Assembly: GCA_963802205.1 (NCBI GenBank) | Contig: CAWDHW010000006.1 | Span: 124,001 to 188,000 of the forward strand | Length of the DNA stretch: 64,000 bases | DNA from: DYRB01 sp963802205 | GTDB lineage: Bacteria; Pseudomonadota; Gammaproteobacteria; Chromatiales; Chromatiaceae | Direction: 5' to 3' | Shown: piece by piece, positions 16,135 through 26,080 of the stretch | Position numbering within the stretch: position 1 is the first letter of the stretch | Layout: the number at the start of each line of letters is the position of its first letter | The notes under the pieces: generated by a model | Seen by the model: only the letters and a program-made list of their open reading frames with translations | What the model was told of the DNA's origin: nothing | Databases searched by the model: none | Made by a program: the position numbers and the translations under genes

Positions 16135-19100
16135 ATGTCACTGCACCGGGGCAACCATATGAACGGCGACATTTTGGACGACTTCAAGGACCTGTCCGCG
16201 TGGACCGCCATCGCCTCCGGGCAGGCGCGCTTGGCGATCTCCCCGGAGCAGGGACGCGGCAACGGCGCCATGCGCCTGGACTTCGATTTCCAGGGCGGCG
16301 GGGGCTTCGTGGTCGCGCGCAAGCCCTTCGATCTGAGCCTGCCGGAGAGCTACGCCTTCAGCTTCGACATCCGCGGCAGTGGACCCAGCAACATTTTTGA
16401 ATTCAAGCTGGTGGACGCCTCCAACCAGAACGTCTGGCGCTGGCGCGTGGAGGCCTTCGATCTCCCTGAGGACTGGCAGAGGGTTCGCATCAAGAGCAGC
16501 GAGATCCAGTTCGCCTGGGGGCCGCTGGGCGGCGGTCCGGCGCGCGACATCGCCGCCATCGAGCTGGTGGTCGCGGCCGGACCGGGCGGACAGGGCAGGG
16601 TCTGGATCGCGGACCTAGGCTTCGAGGACACCAGCTATTACCTGACCCCGTTGGTCGAGGCGACCAGCGCGCTGCCGGGTTGCGAGCCGTTCCATGTCTG
16701 CGACCCTTCGCCAGAGACCTGCTGGCGCAGCGGGGTCAGGGATGAGCCGCAACGGCTGGTCATCGACTTCCAACGCGAGCGCGAGTACGGCGGCCTGGTG
16801 ATCCGCTGGGATCGAGACCGCCGTCCCCAGGCCTTCGACATCCGGCTCTCTTGCGATGGGGAGACTTGGCAAACCTGCTATGCCGCCGACGAGGGGGTTG
16901 GCGAGGAGACCTATGTCTTCCTCCCGCAGGGCGCTTCCCGATTTATCTGTCTCGACCTGCGCCAAACCAGGCAACAGGAGGGGTTCGGCATTGTCTTCAT
17001 CGAGGTCCAGCCCTACGACTTCTCTCGCTCCCTCAACCATTTTTTCAGCGCCGTCGCCCAGCGTGCGCAGGCCGGACGTTATCCCAAATATTTCCTGGGA
17101 CGGCAGACCTACTGGACCCCGGTGGGGACTGGTGAGGACGTCACCCAAGCCCTGTTCAACGAGGAGGGAATGGTCGAGGTCGACAAGGGCGCCTTCTCCA
17201 TCGAGCCTTTCCTCTTCGTGGACGGCCGACTCATCACCTGGGCCGACGTGTCGCTAACGCAGACCCTGGAGCGGGACTATCTGCCGATCCCATCCTCGGA
17301 GTGGCGGGCCGGCGACCTGACCCTGCGCACCACCGCCTTCGCGACGGGGCCCTGCGGGGCCTCCACCCTGTTCATTCGTTATCGGCTCGCGAACGACTCG
17401 GACTCGACGTGCCCGGTCCGCCTGTTCGCCGCCATCCGTCCCTTCCAGGTCACGCCGACCTGGCAGCATTGGCATGCGTTCGGCGGCGTCAGCCAGATCG
17501 GCGAGCTAGTCTACGAGTCCGGGACCCTCTCGATCGACGGCCGAAAACGGGTCATCCCCATGACCGCCCCCACCCAGTTCGGCGCCGCGACCTTTGCCCA
17601 GGGTGCGATCACGGAGCACCTGCAGACGGGCGAACTGCCGTCGCAGGATCGGGTGAAGGATGCCTTCGGCTACGCCTCTGGCGCGCTGCGCTTCGACCTG
17701 GAGCTGCCGCCGCATGCCGACCAGGAGGTCTATCTCGCCATCCCCTTTGGCACCGCGGAGCCGGGCAAGCCCGCCGATCCAAAAGCCAACGTGTCCGGGG
17801 CGGAGCAGTTCAGGATCGCGGTGAGTCAGTGGGACAACACGCTGGGGGCATTCGACATCCGCCTGCCGCCCGCGGCGTCAGGGGTAGTGGAAACACTCAA
17901 GACGGCCGCGGCACACATCCTCATCAATCGCGACGGCCCGGCGCTGCATCCGGGTCCGCGCCGTTACTCACGCTCCTGGATTCGCGACGGCGCCCTGATG
18001 GGGGCGGCCCTGGCGCGGGTCGGGCTTCCCGGGGAGGGACGGGATTTCATCCGCTGGTATGCCGGTTTCCAGGCGCCGGACGGGAACCTGCCCGACTGTG
18101 CCGATCGCGACGGCTGCGAATGGCTGCCGGAGTACGATAGCTGGGGCGAGCTCATCTTCGCGGTCATGGACCATTACCGATTCACCGGGGACCGGGCCTT
18201 TCTCGTGGAGATGTGGCCAGCGGTCCTCAAATCGGTGGACTATCTGGAATCGCTGCGCCGCCGGCGGCTGACCCCCGAGTACCAGACAGCAGAGAAACGC
18301 GCCTGTTACGGTCTGCTGCCGGAGTCCATGAGCCACGAGGGCTACATGGCGCATCCGGTCCATGCCTATTGGGACGATTTCTGGGCGCTCCGGGGCTTCA
18401 AGGACGCCGCTGCCATGGCCGAGATCCTGGGCGACCGTCCAACAAGCCAAGCGTATCGCGGCCCTGCGGGACGACTTCCAGGAAACACTGTACGCCTCGT
18501 TGAATCTCGTCGTCCGGGAACGCGCACTGGATTTCGTACCCGGCTCGGTGGAATTCGCGGACTTCGACCCAGCGGCGACGGCCATGGCCATCTCGGTGGC
18601 CGACGAGTTGCACCGCCTGCCGCGCCCGGCCATCGACCAGACCTTTGAGAAATACCTTGAGGGCTTTCGCGCGCGGCTTCGTGGCGATACCCCCTGGGCC
18701 AACTACAGCGCCTACGAAATCCGGATCATCGCCGCGCTGGTACGCCTCGGTAGACGGCAGGAGGCGCATGAGCTTCTGAGGTTCTTGTTCGCCGACCGCC
18801 GCATCCAGCCCTGGAACCAATGGCCCGAGATCTCCTGGCGCGATCCGTTCGGCCCCAGTTTCATCGGCGACATGCCCCATAGCTGGATCGGCGCCGAGTA
18901 CATCCTCGCAGTTCGCAGCCTGTTTGTTTATGAGCGTGAGGCCGACCAAAGTCTCGTCATCGCCGCGGGAGTCGCGGCGGAATGGTTGGACGAAGCCGGT
19001 GAGATCGTCGTGCGAGACCTTCCGACACACTATGGCCGACTTAGCTACTGCCTGCGGCGGGACGGACCAGACACCTGGCGGATGACCCTGGCGGGAGATC

Positions 19101-19249
19101 TGGTCATGCCACCCGGCGGCATCATCGTCCTGCCGCCACTGCCGCGCCCGTTGGTTCAGGTCGAGATCAATGGCCGTAACAGCGCAGCATTTGCGCCCGA
19201 ATGGGCCAGGTGCGGGGAATGTCCCGCCAACATGGTGTTGCGGTCCTGA
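16135..19249 (+). CDS. Large six-hairpin glycosidase-like protein with carbohydrate-binding/discoidin-like N-terminus, +1 frameshift
   Basis: About 1,037 residues after repair. The first 170 residues look like a beta-sandwich carbohydrate-binding module; residues about 180-300 resemble a discoidin (F5/8 type C) domain. Then comes a linker domain and an (alpha/alpha)6 catalytic-type region with YSRSWIRDGALMGAAL near residue 610 and GNLPDCADRDGCEWLPEYDS. No signal peptide is evident. The frame changes by +1 at 18435-18436; deleting one C restores GDVQQAKRIAALRDDF. ATG 16159 is an alternative start. It follows the GH94-like gene by 23 bases, so a shared polysaccharide role is likely, with substrate unknown. 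Confidence 0.7.
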
Positions 19250-19346
19250 AATGGATGCCCTTGTTGAATCCCGCATGCTCGCGAATTCCACACCGCCAGG
19301 TGGGAGGGCCGCGACGGCCCACCCAACCACAGGCCAGGCTCCGACC

Positions 19347-19457
19347 GCAAAGCCCCTTTCACTCGCAATGCTCGCCAACATGGATGCCTACTGGCACACC
19401 TGCTGCTAACTCGCGGTCGGCATGATCGACCTGCGGGACAATTCCCTCCCCCGCGAG
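19347..19457 (+). pseudogene. N-terminal scrap of a phosphoketolase gene
   Basis: The frame reads KPLSLAMLANMDAYWHTCC, a stop, then LAVGMIDLRDNSLPRER. Phosphoketolases start with a PLS-ELL-MDAYWRAANYLSVG pattern continuing QIYLRDN-LLREPL, so position-by-position agreement is strong despite the stop codon. Only about 37 codons survive. It runs directly into a CYTH-gene fragment. The bases from 19250 to 19346 may hold more of its degraded leader. Confidence 0.65.
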
Positions 19458-19460
19458 CGA

Positions 19461-19602
19461 CCGAAGCGGAACAGGTGTTCGAATCCCCCCGGCTGTCGGT
19501 GCCTGCGCAGTCTCGCGGGAGCTACACGCTCGACGAGTTCATCGAAACATTCGCCCAACCGGGCGGTGCGATTCGTATGGTCAAGGTCCACAAGCATCGG
19601 GG
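19461..19602 (+). pseudogene. 142-bp partial duplicate of the CYTH part of the nearby exopolyphosphatase gene
   Basis: This stretch matches 21160-21301 closely on the same strand (both encode the SYTLDEFIE-FAQPGGAIR block and MVKVHK), with scattered substitutions. It has neither the start nor the rest of the gene. It is joined head-on to the phosphoketolase scrap, which suggests an internal deletion in an ancestral second copy of the locus. Confidence 0.85.
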
Positions 19603-19661
19603 GTCCCCTCAGTGGTCGCCTGCCCTAGTCCTCTTCTTCATGACCTTGTCCAGGATAAAGA

Positions 19662-19719
19662 GAGCCCGCGGCCTCCGGGCGCGTGGGCTCGGGTCCGCCG
19701 GGCCAATCCGCGCGGGCTC
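19662..19719 (-). terminator. Probable rho-independent terminator of the potassium-channel gene
   Basis: On the minus strand GAGCCCGCG, starting at the channel stop codon, pairs with CGCGGGCTC 49 bases on, followed by TCTTTAT. A second partial arm (GAGCCCAC) inside the loop could give a shorter stem. The T-rich run is imperfect, so strength is uncertain. Confidence 0.5.
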
Positions 19720-20422
19720 AGGATTTGCGGGCGCGCGCCTCTTGCTCGTCGATCACGTCCAGGGAAACCAGACGCGCGATCAGGACGGCGGGGTAGATCA
19801 CGCCCACCAGCGACTCCAGAACGGCCAGCGAGCGGGCGTAGGGGTGGATCGGGGTGATGTCACCGTAGCCGAGGGTGGTCAGGGTGGTGAAGCTGTAGTA
19901 CAGGAACCTGGGCAGCATGGTGTCGTAGGTGGCGGGGGCACCGAGGACCTGGAAGGCGCCGGGCTCGACCATGGCCACCAGCTCGAACCCTTGGGCGAAC
20001 ATCACGCCCAGCAACACGTAGGTCGCGAAGGCCCCTTGGTAGCGGTGAACGTTGATCTCGCCGCGGCGCAGGGTCCGCTGGAGCAGGAGGGTCGCCAGCA
20101 GGCCGGCAGCAAACAGGCTGAAGAGGGCGTCGGCGATCTGTAGCCGGGTGCTCGGGACCACGGCGCACAGGAAATTGGTCACCGCCAGACCGAGCGCCAC
20201 CACAACGAAGAGCCGCGCCAGGCTGGAGAACCGGACGAAGCCGAGGACTGCCACCGCAAGGACGGCCAGGAATCCGACATTGAGCCAAGGGCGCAGCACC
20301 AGTCCCAGCTCCCCGAGGGGGACCAGAATGAACATATAAAGCGCCAACAGACCCAGGATCAGGGTCATGCTTTTGTCGCCAACCGCCAGGCGGTAGGTTC
20401 GGGCGAGGCGAGAGAGATGCAT
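19718..20422 (-). CDS. Two-TM-type potassium channel family membrane protein
   Basis: The 234-residue protein has about four hydrophobic N-terminal segments (residues 19-118), then a pore region with selectivity filter TTLGYGD at 182-188 followed by a last helix (AVLESLVGVIYPAVLIARLV). This is the Ion_trans_2 architecture. ATG 20422 has GGAG eight bases upstream and gives a clean membrane start; a frame extending 63 codons further is rejected as basic, non-membrane sequence. No RCK or cyclic-nucleotide domain is attached, so gating is unknown. Confidence 0.85.
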   Translation of the reverse strand: MHLSRLARTYRLAVGDKSMTLILGLLALYMFILVPLGELGLVLRPWLNVGFLAVLAVAVLGFVRFSSLARLFVVVALGLAVTNFLCAVVPSTRLQIADALFSLFAAGLLATLLLQRTLRRGEINVHRYQGAFATYVLLGVMFAQGFELVAMVEPGAFQVLGAPATYDTMLPRFLYYSFTTLTTLGYGDITPIHPYARSLAVLESLVGVIYPAVLIARLVSLDVIDEQEARARKS

Positions 20423-20909
20423 TGAAGGACTCCGGCGAGGATGGGGCCACGATTCTCCCCGAGGGCACGCCTGACCTGCAATGGCGCTTGAGCGGGCGTA
20501 CCCGACCCCGGGCCGCGGGTCAGGCCCCACGAGGGAAGATCGGGCGTGACCCGCAAGGCCGCCGCTCGGCTGAAATCGGCCTGGACCCATGCAATACTCA
20601 CCGAACGGCACGCCAAGGCGTATTGGCCTACACTAATTGATATCCATGCCCAACCCATGTGATATCTGTGCAGGGCGGGCGCGCGGCGGGGCTGGGAGCA
20701 TCGATTGGAAACGCCCATAATAGGCGGCAAGCTCAAGCCGTTCCGCGAGGCTCGGGACCATGTCAGCCCTCGGAAGAAAACGGTGGCCCTACCGCTCCGT
20801 GCGCGACGACAGCGGCGAGGATTGACACGGATTTCTGTGAACACGCGCATGCTTCCTGCTTTTTAGGGCCGTTTCTATTCAGAATCGTTTCTAATGTGAG
20901 TGACTACCC
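20423..20909. other. 487-base gap between divergent genes
   Basis: No convincing gene. TTGACA at 20822-20827 has no good -10 partner at 16-18 bases. GATATC occurs at 20639-20644 and 20661-20666 in an imperfect dyad with CATG inside. GTTTCTA occurs twice just before the CYTH-Ppx start (20871 and 20886). Promoters for both flanking genes must lie here but cannot be placed with confidence. Confidence 0.4.
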
Positions 20910-22404
20910 ATGAATGAGATCACTGCGCGCTGGGAATGGCGTTCATTCGGTCAGCGCTTCGGGGAGGCGGAGGAAAGGCTCGCGGCGCTGACGCCGCAGG
21001 GGGTGCAGGAGAGCGACGAGGTCTATCTGCTCTCCGGCGCCGGCGACAACGTGAAGGTCCGCGATGCCCTGATGGACATCAAGGTACTGCGGGAGGTCAA
21101 CGCGGACGGCCTCGAACAGTGGACGCCGGTCATGAAGGCGGGCTTTCCGCTTCCGGCGGCCGAAGCGGCAAGGGTGTTCGAATCGCTCCGGCTCCCGGTG
21201 CCTGCGCTGTCCCGCGCGAGCTACACGCTCGACGAGTTCATCGAAGCATTCGCCCAGCCGGGCGGTGCGATTCGCATGGTCAAGGTCCACAAGCGTCGGG
21301 TCCGCTACAGCGGTCGGCGGCTGCACGGCCGAATTCTCCGATGTGGTGGCGAACGGCAAGCCCACCCGCACCATCGCCGTCGAGTCGGAGGATGCGCAAG
21401 GGGTCATCCGTGCCGTCCGGGACCTTGGCCTGGGCGGCTACACGAACACCAGCTATCCCCGCGGCCTGGCGGCCCTGATCGACGATGAGCCGGAACGCTA
21501 CGCCGTCATCGACGCCGGCACCAATTCGATCAAGTTCCACATCGGCGAGCGTGACCTCGATGGACGCTGGCGCACCGTCATCGACCGCGCGGAGCTGACG
21601 CGCCTCGGCGAGGGGCTCGCGCAGCAGGGCCTGATCATCGACGCCGCCCTTGAGCGCACGGCCGCCGCGATCGCGGGCATGGTCACGGAGGCCAAGCAGC
21701 ACGGCGTGCGGGCGATCGCCGCTGTGGGCACGGCCGGCCTGCGGATCGCCGCGAACGGCAAGGAGGTCGTCGCCGCCATCCAGGAACGCGCCGGCGTGCA
21801 CATCGAGGTGATCTCCGGCGAGGAGGAGAGCCGGCTGGCCTACCTGGCGGCCAAGTCGGGGCTCGGGTTGAAGACGGGCTCGCTCGTCGTGTTCGACACC
21901 GGTGGCGGCAGCTCGCAGTTCACCTTCGGGCACGACTCCAATGTGGACGAGCGCTTCAGCGTCGAGGTCGGCGCCGTGCGCTACACCGAGCGCTACAAGC
22001 TCGATGGTGCTGTGTCGCTCGACACACTGCACGAGGCCATGGCGGCGATTTCGGCCGACCTGTCACGCATCGAGGGGCGCCCGGTGCCCGACAAGCTGGT
22101 GGCGATGGGCGGCGCCGTGACCAATATCACCGCGGTCAAGCACGGGCTCGCCACCTACGACCCGGCGGTCGTTCAGGGCACGGTCCTCGACCGCGCCGAG
22201 ATCGATCGCCAGATCGAGCTCTACCGGTCACGGGATGCCGACGCCCGCCGCACCATTATCGGCCTGCAACCGAAGCGGGCGGAGGTCATACTTGCCGGTG
22301 CCTGCATCGTCCGGACGGTCATGGAGAGGCTGGGCAAGGACAGCCTCACGGTGAGCGATCGCGGCCTGCGCCACGGGGTGCTGGCCGAGCGGTTCGGAGC
22401 CTGA
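20910..22404 (+). CDS. ppx: CYTH domain-exopolyphosphatase (Ppx/GppA) fusion, +1 frameshift
   Basis: The repaired product is about 497 residues. Residues 1-190 form a CYTH-like (triphosphate tunnel) domain (ITARWEWRSFG start, DIKVLREVNADGLEQW). A Ppx/GppA phosphatase follows with YAVIDAGTNSIKFHIGE, a GEEESRLAY block and VVFDTGGGSSQF, the two phosphate-binding loops of the actin-like fold. Ppx enzymes degrade polyphosphate or pppGpp. The frame changes by +1 near 21311-21317; removing one G of GG gives RYSVGGCTAEFSD. As written the fusion is broken. The next gene encodes another CYTH protein. Confidence 0.82.
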
Positions 22405-22484
22405 AGGGCGTATTGGGTTTCGTGAAGAAGGCCCTGTCGATCAAGACGAATTTTCCCATTCTAACAGCGCAATGGACCGAGACC

Positions 22485-23354
22485 ATGACGACCAAGAAAG
22501 TCACAGATGACGCAAAACCCACGGCGAGTGCAGAGCCCGTGACCTCCGCAACGATCGATCAACCCGCACTGGCGAGACGACTTTCGAGCGAGGAAGTCGT
22601 CCAGGTCCTCAAGCTCGGTAAAGGGGCGAACAGCATCGAGCTGAAGTTGTCCGTACCTGCCACGGGCCACAGCGCGACGATGAAGAGCATCGGGCTCGAC
22701 CCGGTCGAGGCGCAGCCGCGGCAGGCATTCTTCTTCGATACGCCCGACCTGGCCTTGAACCAGGCCGGCGTGGTCGTGCGGGCCCGGCGCATCCAGGGCG
22801 GCGACGCCGATACGGTGGTCAAGCTGCGCCCCGTGGATCCGTCCACCCTCGACCCGGACCTGCGCCGCTCGGCGGCCTTCAAGGTCGAGGTGGATGTGAT
22901 GCCGGGCGGGTTCGTCTGCTCGGCTTCATTCAAGGGCGTTTGCTCCGGCGAGGAGGTGCTCGACGTGACCTCGGGCGCCAAACCTCTGCGCAAGCTCTTC
23001 TCGAAGGAACAGCGCGCCTTCTTTGACGCGCACGCTCCGGCGGGCATCACGATGGACAAACTGGTCGTCCTGGGCCCCACCTTCCTGCTCAAGGCCAAGC
23101 ACCAGCCGAAGGACTTCGACCGCCCCATCACCATCGAGATGTGGCTCTATCCCGATGGTTCGCGCATCCTGGAAATCTCTACCAAGTGCCTCCCGAAGGA
23201 AGCCTTCCAGGTCGCCGCCGAGTTCAAGGCCTACCTCGCCGGTCGCGGCATCGCGCTCAGCGCCGACCAGGCGCCGAAGACCAAGACCGCACTGGAGTTC
23301 TTCAGCGCCAGGCTCAAGGCAGAGGAAGACGCTGAGTCATCGGCCACAGACTGA
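22485..23354 (+). CDS. CYTH domain protein (triphosphate tunnel family)
   Basis: From ATG 22485 the product has 289 residues, with a low-complexity first 40 and then a CYTH domain: SIELKLSV (a reduced form of the ExExK metal motif), FFFDTPDLALNQAGVVVRARR and VVKLRPV. Family members cleave tripolyphosphate, make cAMP or thiamine triphosphate derivatives, or only bind polyphosphate. The C-terminal half (EMWLYPDGSRILEISTKC) keeps the E-x-S/K strand. The gene follows the CYTH-Ppx fusion by 80 bases, so a shared polyphosphate-related function is inferred. A TTG at 22413 is an alternative start. Confidence 0.78.
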   Translation: MTTKKVTDDAKPTASAEPVTSATIDQPALARRLSSEEVVQVLKLGKGANSIELKLSVPATGHSATMKSIGLDPVEAQPRQAFFFDTPDLALNQAGVVVRARRIQGGDADTVVKLRPVDPSTLDPDLRRSAAFKVEVDVMPGGFVCSASFKGVCSGEEVLDVTSGAKPLRKLFSKEQRAFFDAHAPAGITMDKLVVLGPTFLLKAKHQPKDFDRPITIEMWLYPDGSRILEISTKCLPKEAFQVAAEFKAYLAGRGIALSADQAPKTKTALEFFSARLKAEEDAESSATD

Positions 23355-23403
23355 TGGCTGGGATGAACGATTCGCGCCTTGCCCCGACTGGGGGAGACCG
23401 CCG

Positions 23404-24615
23404 ATGAACGCACCCACACCAGCGCCCGGTAGCGGTCTGTTGCGGGATCCACCGGACTTCTCGCTGGTCTTGGGTGGGCCGCTGTTCCAGCTCCTGCGCC
23501 GGGCGCACCTGTCCGACGATGCGCTGATGCTGGTGCGTCAGCGCATCGTTGTCATCGCGCTGTTGGCCTGGCTGCCGCTCTTGGCGCTCTCGGCCCTGGA
23601 GGGACAGGTGCTGGGCGGCAGCGCGACCGTGCCGTTTCTGCTGGACATCGAGGTCCATGTTCGCTTTCTGGTGACCTTGCCCCTGTTGATCGTTGCCGAG
23701 CTCGTCGTGCACCGGCGCATGCGTCCGCTGCTACAACAATTCCGCGAACGCAATCTCATCCCCGACAACGCGATGGCGCAGTTCGACTCCGCAGTTGCGT
23801 CGGCATTCCGGCTGCGTAACTCCGTGCTCGCCGAGGTGCTGCTCATCGCCTTCGTGTATGGGGTCGGGATTCTGATCCTCTGGCGCCACTACCTGGCGCT
23901 CGACGCGGCCACCTGGTACGCGACACCTGCCGCCGATGGTGCCAAGCTCTCGCTCGCCGGCTTCTGGTACGGCTACGTGAGTCTGCCGATCTTCCAGTTT
24001 CTGCTGGTCCGCTGGTACTTTCGCTTGTTCATCTGGGCGCGCCTGCTCTGGCAGGTATCGCGCATTGAGCTCCGCCTGGTTCCCACGCACCCGGATCGGG
24101 TCGGCGGCCTGGGGTTTCTCTCCAATACGGTTTACGCCTTCGCTGTGCTCGCCCTCGCGCACGGCGCCCTGCTTGCCGGACCGCTCGCCAACCGCATCTT
24201 CTTTCTCGGGGCCACCCTGGCGCAGTTTAAGGTGGAGATCGCCGTCGTGGTCGCCTTCGTGCTGTGCGCGGTGCTCTGCCCCCTTCTGGTGTTTGCGCCC
24301 CAACTCGCCGAGGTGAAACGTCGGGGTCTACGCGAATACGGCGCCTTGGCCGAGCGTTACGTGCGCGAGTTCGACACCAAATGGCTGCGCGGCGGCGCGC
24401 CTGCCGACGAGCCGCTGGTGGGCAGCGGCGACATCCAGTCCCTCGCCGATCTGGGCAATAGCTACGAGGTGGTGCGGACCATGCGCATCGCGCCTGTTAC
24501 CAAGGAGGCTATCCTCCGCCTTGGGGTCGCGACACTGGCCCCGCTGGTGCCTTTGGTGCTCACCATGATGCCGCTGGAAGAACTGCTCAAGACGCTGTTC
24601 GGCATCTTGTTCTGA
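23404..24615 (+). CDS. Multi-pass membrane protein of unknown function
   Basis: I do not recognise a named family. The 403-residue protein has about six or seven hydrophobic segments (roughly residues 48-66, 80-100, 142-162, 185-207, 240-262, 285-310, 370-395) and conserved-looking polar spots such as PTHPDRVGGLGFL between segments. ATG 23404 starts a sensible protein after the CYTH gene; a longer frame from 23023 lies inside that gene and is rejected. Its location suggests a role with the CYTH proteins. Confidence 0.7.
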   Translation: MNAPTPAPGSGLLRDPPDFSLVLGGPLFQLLRRAHLSDDALMLVRQRIVVIALLAWLPLLALSALEGQVLGGSATVPFLLDIEVHVRFLVTLPLLIVAELVVHRRMRPLLQQFRERNLIPDNAMAQFDSAVASAFRLRNSVLAEVLLIAFVYGVGILILWRHYLALDAATWYATPAADGAKLSLAGFWYGYVSLPIFQFLLVRWYFRLFIWARLLWQVSRIELRLVPTHPDRVGGLGFLSNTVYAFAVLALAHGALLAGPLANRIFFLGATLAQFKVEIAVVVAFVLCAVLCPLLVFAPQLAEVKRRGLREYGALAERYVREFDTKWLRGGAPADEPLVGSGDIQSLADLGNSYEVVRTMRIAPVTKEAILRLGVATLAPLVPLVLTMMPLEELLKTLFGILF

Positions 24616-24780
24616 CCTCTCGGTTTCATCCTGAACGGGGCAGTTCGAACGTACGATCAGTGCTCTGGCTTACAGTACGTAGTGGTATACGTGAATTGAT
24701 GTCCCTGGGATCGGTCGGCGGTCGGCGTGGCCGCGGCGCCTGTCCTTCCCTTCGCCGCCAATTCCCCATGGGGGTGTGCA

Positions 24781-25785
24781 TTGAAGCTGTTCCAGTCCAT
24801 TTTCGGTGGCGGCGAGACCGTCGGGCGCTACCCCGAGACCCTGATCGGGGAGGCCATCGAGCGAGCGGTGGACGACACCGATCCACGGCTGCGGCTGGTC
24901 CCCGGCTACCGCAAACGGCTGCGCAAGCCAGTGGTCCACGCGATCGACCAGGTGATCGCCCTGGTGGACGGTATCCCCGGCCCCGTCAGTGCCGGCGTGG
25001 ACGGCTATCGCAACGACTTCCGGCTCGCGGCCCTTTTCGCCTCCGCCGATGAGATGCTACAGGTCTTCAGTCGCGACAAGGCGCTGTCGGAGTACCTTTT
25101 CAGCGTCGAAGGCCGCGGCGCCGAGGGCGTCACCGCCCTGCTGCTGGCGCGGCGGGAGGAGAAGAACATCCTCGGCATGGACCTGGTGGGCGATCAGGTG
25201 CGATGCGACGTGGCCCAGGTGTCGGTCAGCTTCTCAGGCCACCGCCTGGTGGACCCCCGGACCAGCGAGGCGGAGTCCCGGCGCCTCCTCAAGCGGCGCG
25301 CCTTCGATCACCTGCTCACCTTGGCCTTAACGGACATCACCGAGTCGCGGGTGGAGCGCGCCGACCTCATACGCCAACGCGACCTGCTGCAACGCCGGCT
25401 CCGGACCCTGAACCGCAGCGGCTTGACCTTCGAGCGACCGGAGGCGGATCAGCCGGACGAGGCCACATTGCAGGCCGAGCTTGACACCGTGACAGAGGAA
25501 CTCGGGAAGCTGGGTGCGGATGAGGGCGTCCTGAAGACCCATCTGGAGGTCGTCGCCGAGCGGCTGCAGGACGCCGAGCGCCAGTTATGGTCGGAGGAGA
25601 TCAGACTCTGCCTGGGCCCGATGAACATCCGGCGCGATCCCGATTACCCGTCGGCGCGCCAGATCGTGCTCCAGGAACTCCACACCGCCCGCGGCGAGCG
25701 CGCAGTGATGCTGCCAGTCGCGATTACCCTGCGGGATCTGCCTCCCCGCGAGGACTTTCTGACCGCGGTGCAGCGCTATTTCTAG
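24781..25785 (+). CDS. Coiled-coil protein of unknown function
   Basis: TTG 24781, preceded by a GGGGGTG motif, gives 334 residues starting LKLFQSIFGGGETVGRYPE; ATG 24727 is an alternative. Residues about 190-300 are rich in Glu, Arg and Leu and predict coiled coils (ESRVERADLIRQRDLLQRRL, VLKTHLEVVAERLQDAERQL). No enzymatic motif or membrane segment is visible. It follows the membrane protein by 165 bases in the same direction and may belong to the same cluster. Confidence 0.65.
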   Translation: MKLFQSIFGGGETVGRYPETLIGEAIERAVDDTDPRLRLVPGYRKRLRKPVVHAIDQVIALVDGIPGPVSAGVDGYRNDFRLAALFASADEMLQVFSRDKALSEYLFSVEGRGAEGVTALLLARREEKNILGMDLVGDQVRCDVAQVSVSFSGHRLVDPRTSEAESRRLLKRRAFDHLLTLALTDITESRVERADLIRQRDLLQRRLRTLNRSGLTFERPEADQPDEATLQAELDTVTEELGKLGADEGVLKTHLEVVAERLQDAERQLWSEEIRLCLGPMNIRRDPDYPSARQIVLQELHTARGERAVMLPVAITLRDLPPREDFLTAVQRYF

Positions 25786-26010
25786 CACCGGGCGATCAAG
25801 TGCGCTGTGAGTGCCCTTTTCCGCGGCGGTGGCGGGCGGCGGCATCATCGCCTATGTGTCCCGGCCCGATCGGCTGCTCGGCTCGTCGGCCTCCGCCGTC
25901 TCCGCGCCATCTTCTGTGAGGCCATGACTGTCTATACCATTCGCACATTCCGGCATGGCTGGCGTCTTCATGAGCGCAATCTCGACCCTCGCGTGTCGCT
26001 GCGCTCCAAT

Positions 26011-26080
26011 TGTCCAGTTTGGTGTGGAACGGGTGTCCAGTTTGCGCTGGAATGGCTGTCCAGATTGGGTGGAATACACA
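26011..26080. mobile_element. Remnant IS21-like insertion-sequence end: three 23-bp repeats
   Basis: TGTCCAG begins at 26011, 26034 and 26057, exactly 23 bases apart, each followed by a T-rich then GGAA block (TGTCCAGTTTGGTGTGGAAC and variants). Multiple terminal TGTCCAG repeats of this size are typical of IS21-family ends, where they bind the transposase. No istA or istB is present, so only one end survives. From 25786 to 26010 I see no gene. Confidence 0.65.

Noticed and set aside
20822..20850. TTGACA as the promoter of the CYTH-Ppx gene
   Set aside because: No acceptable -10 box lies 16-18 bases downstream (GCGCAT at that place).
26011..26080. Three evenly spaced repeats taken as a possible mini-CRISPR
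   Set aside because: The unit is only 23 bases including spacer, with no distinct spacers and no cas genes; it fits an IS21-type end instead.
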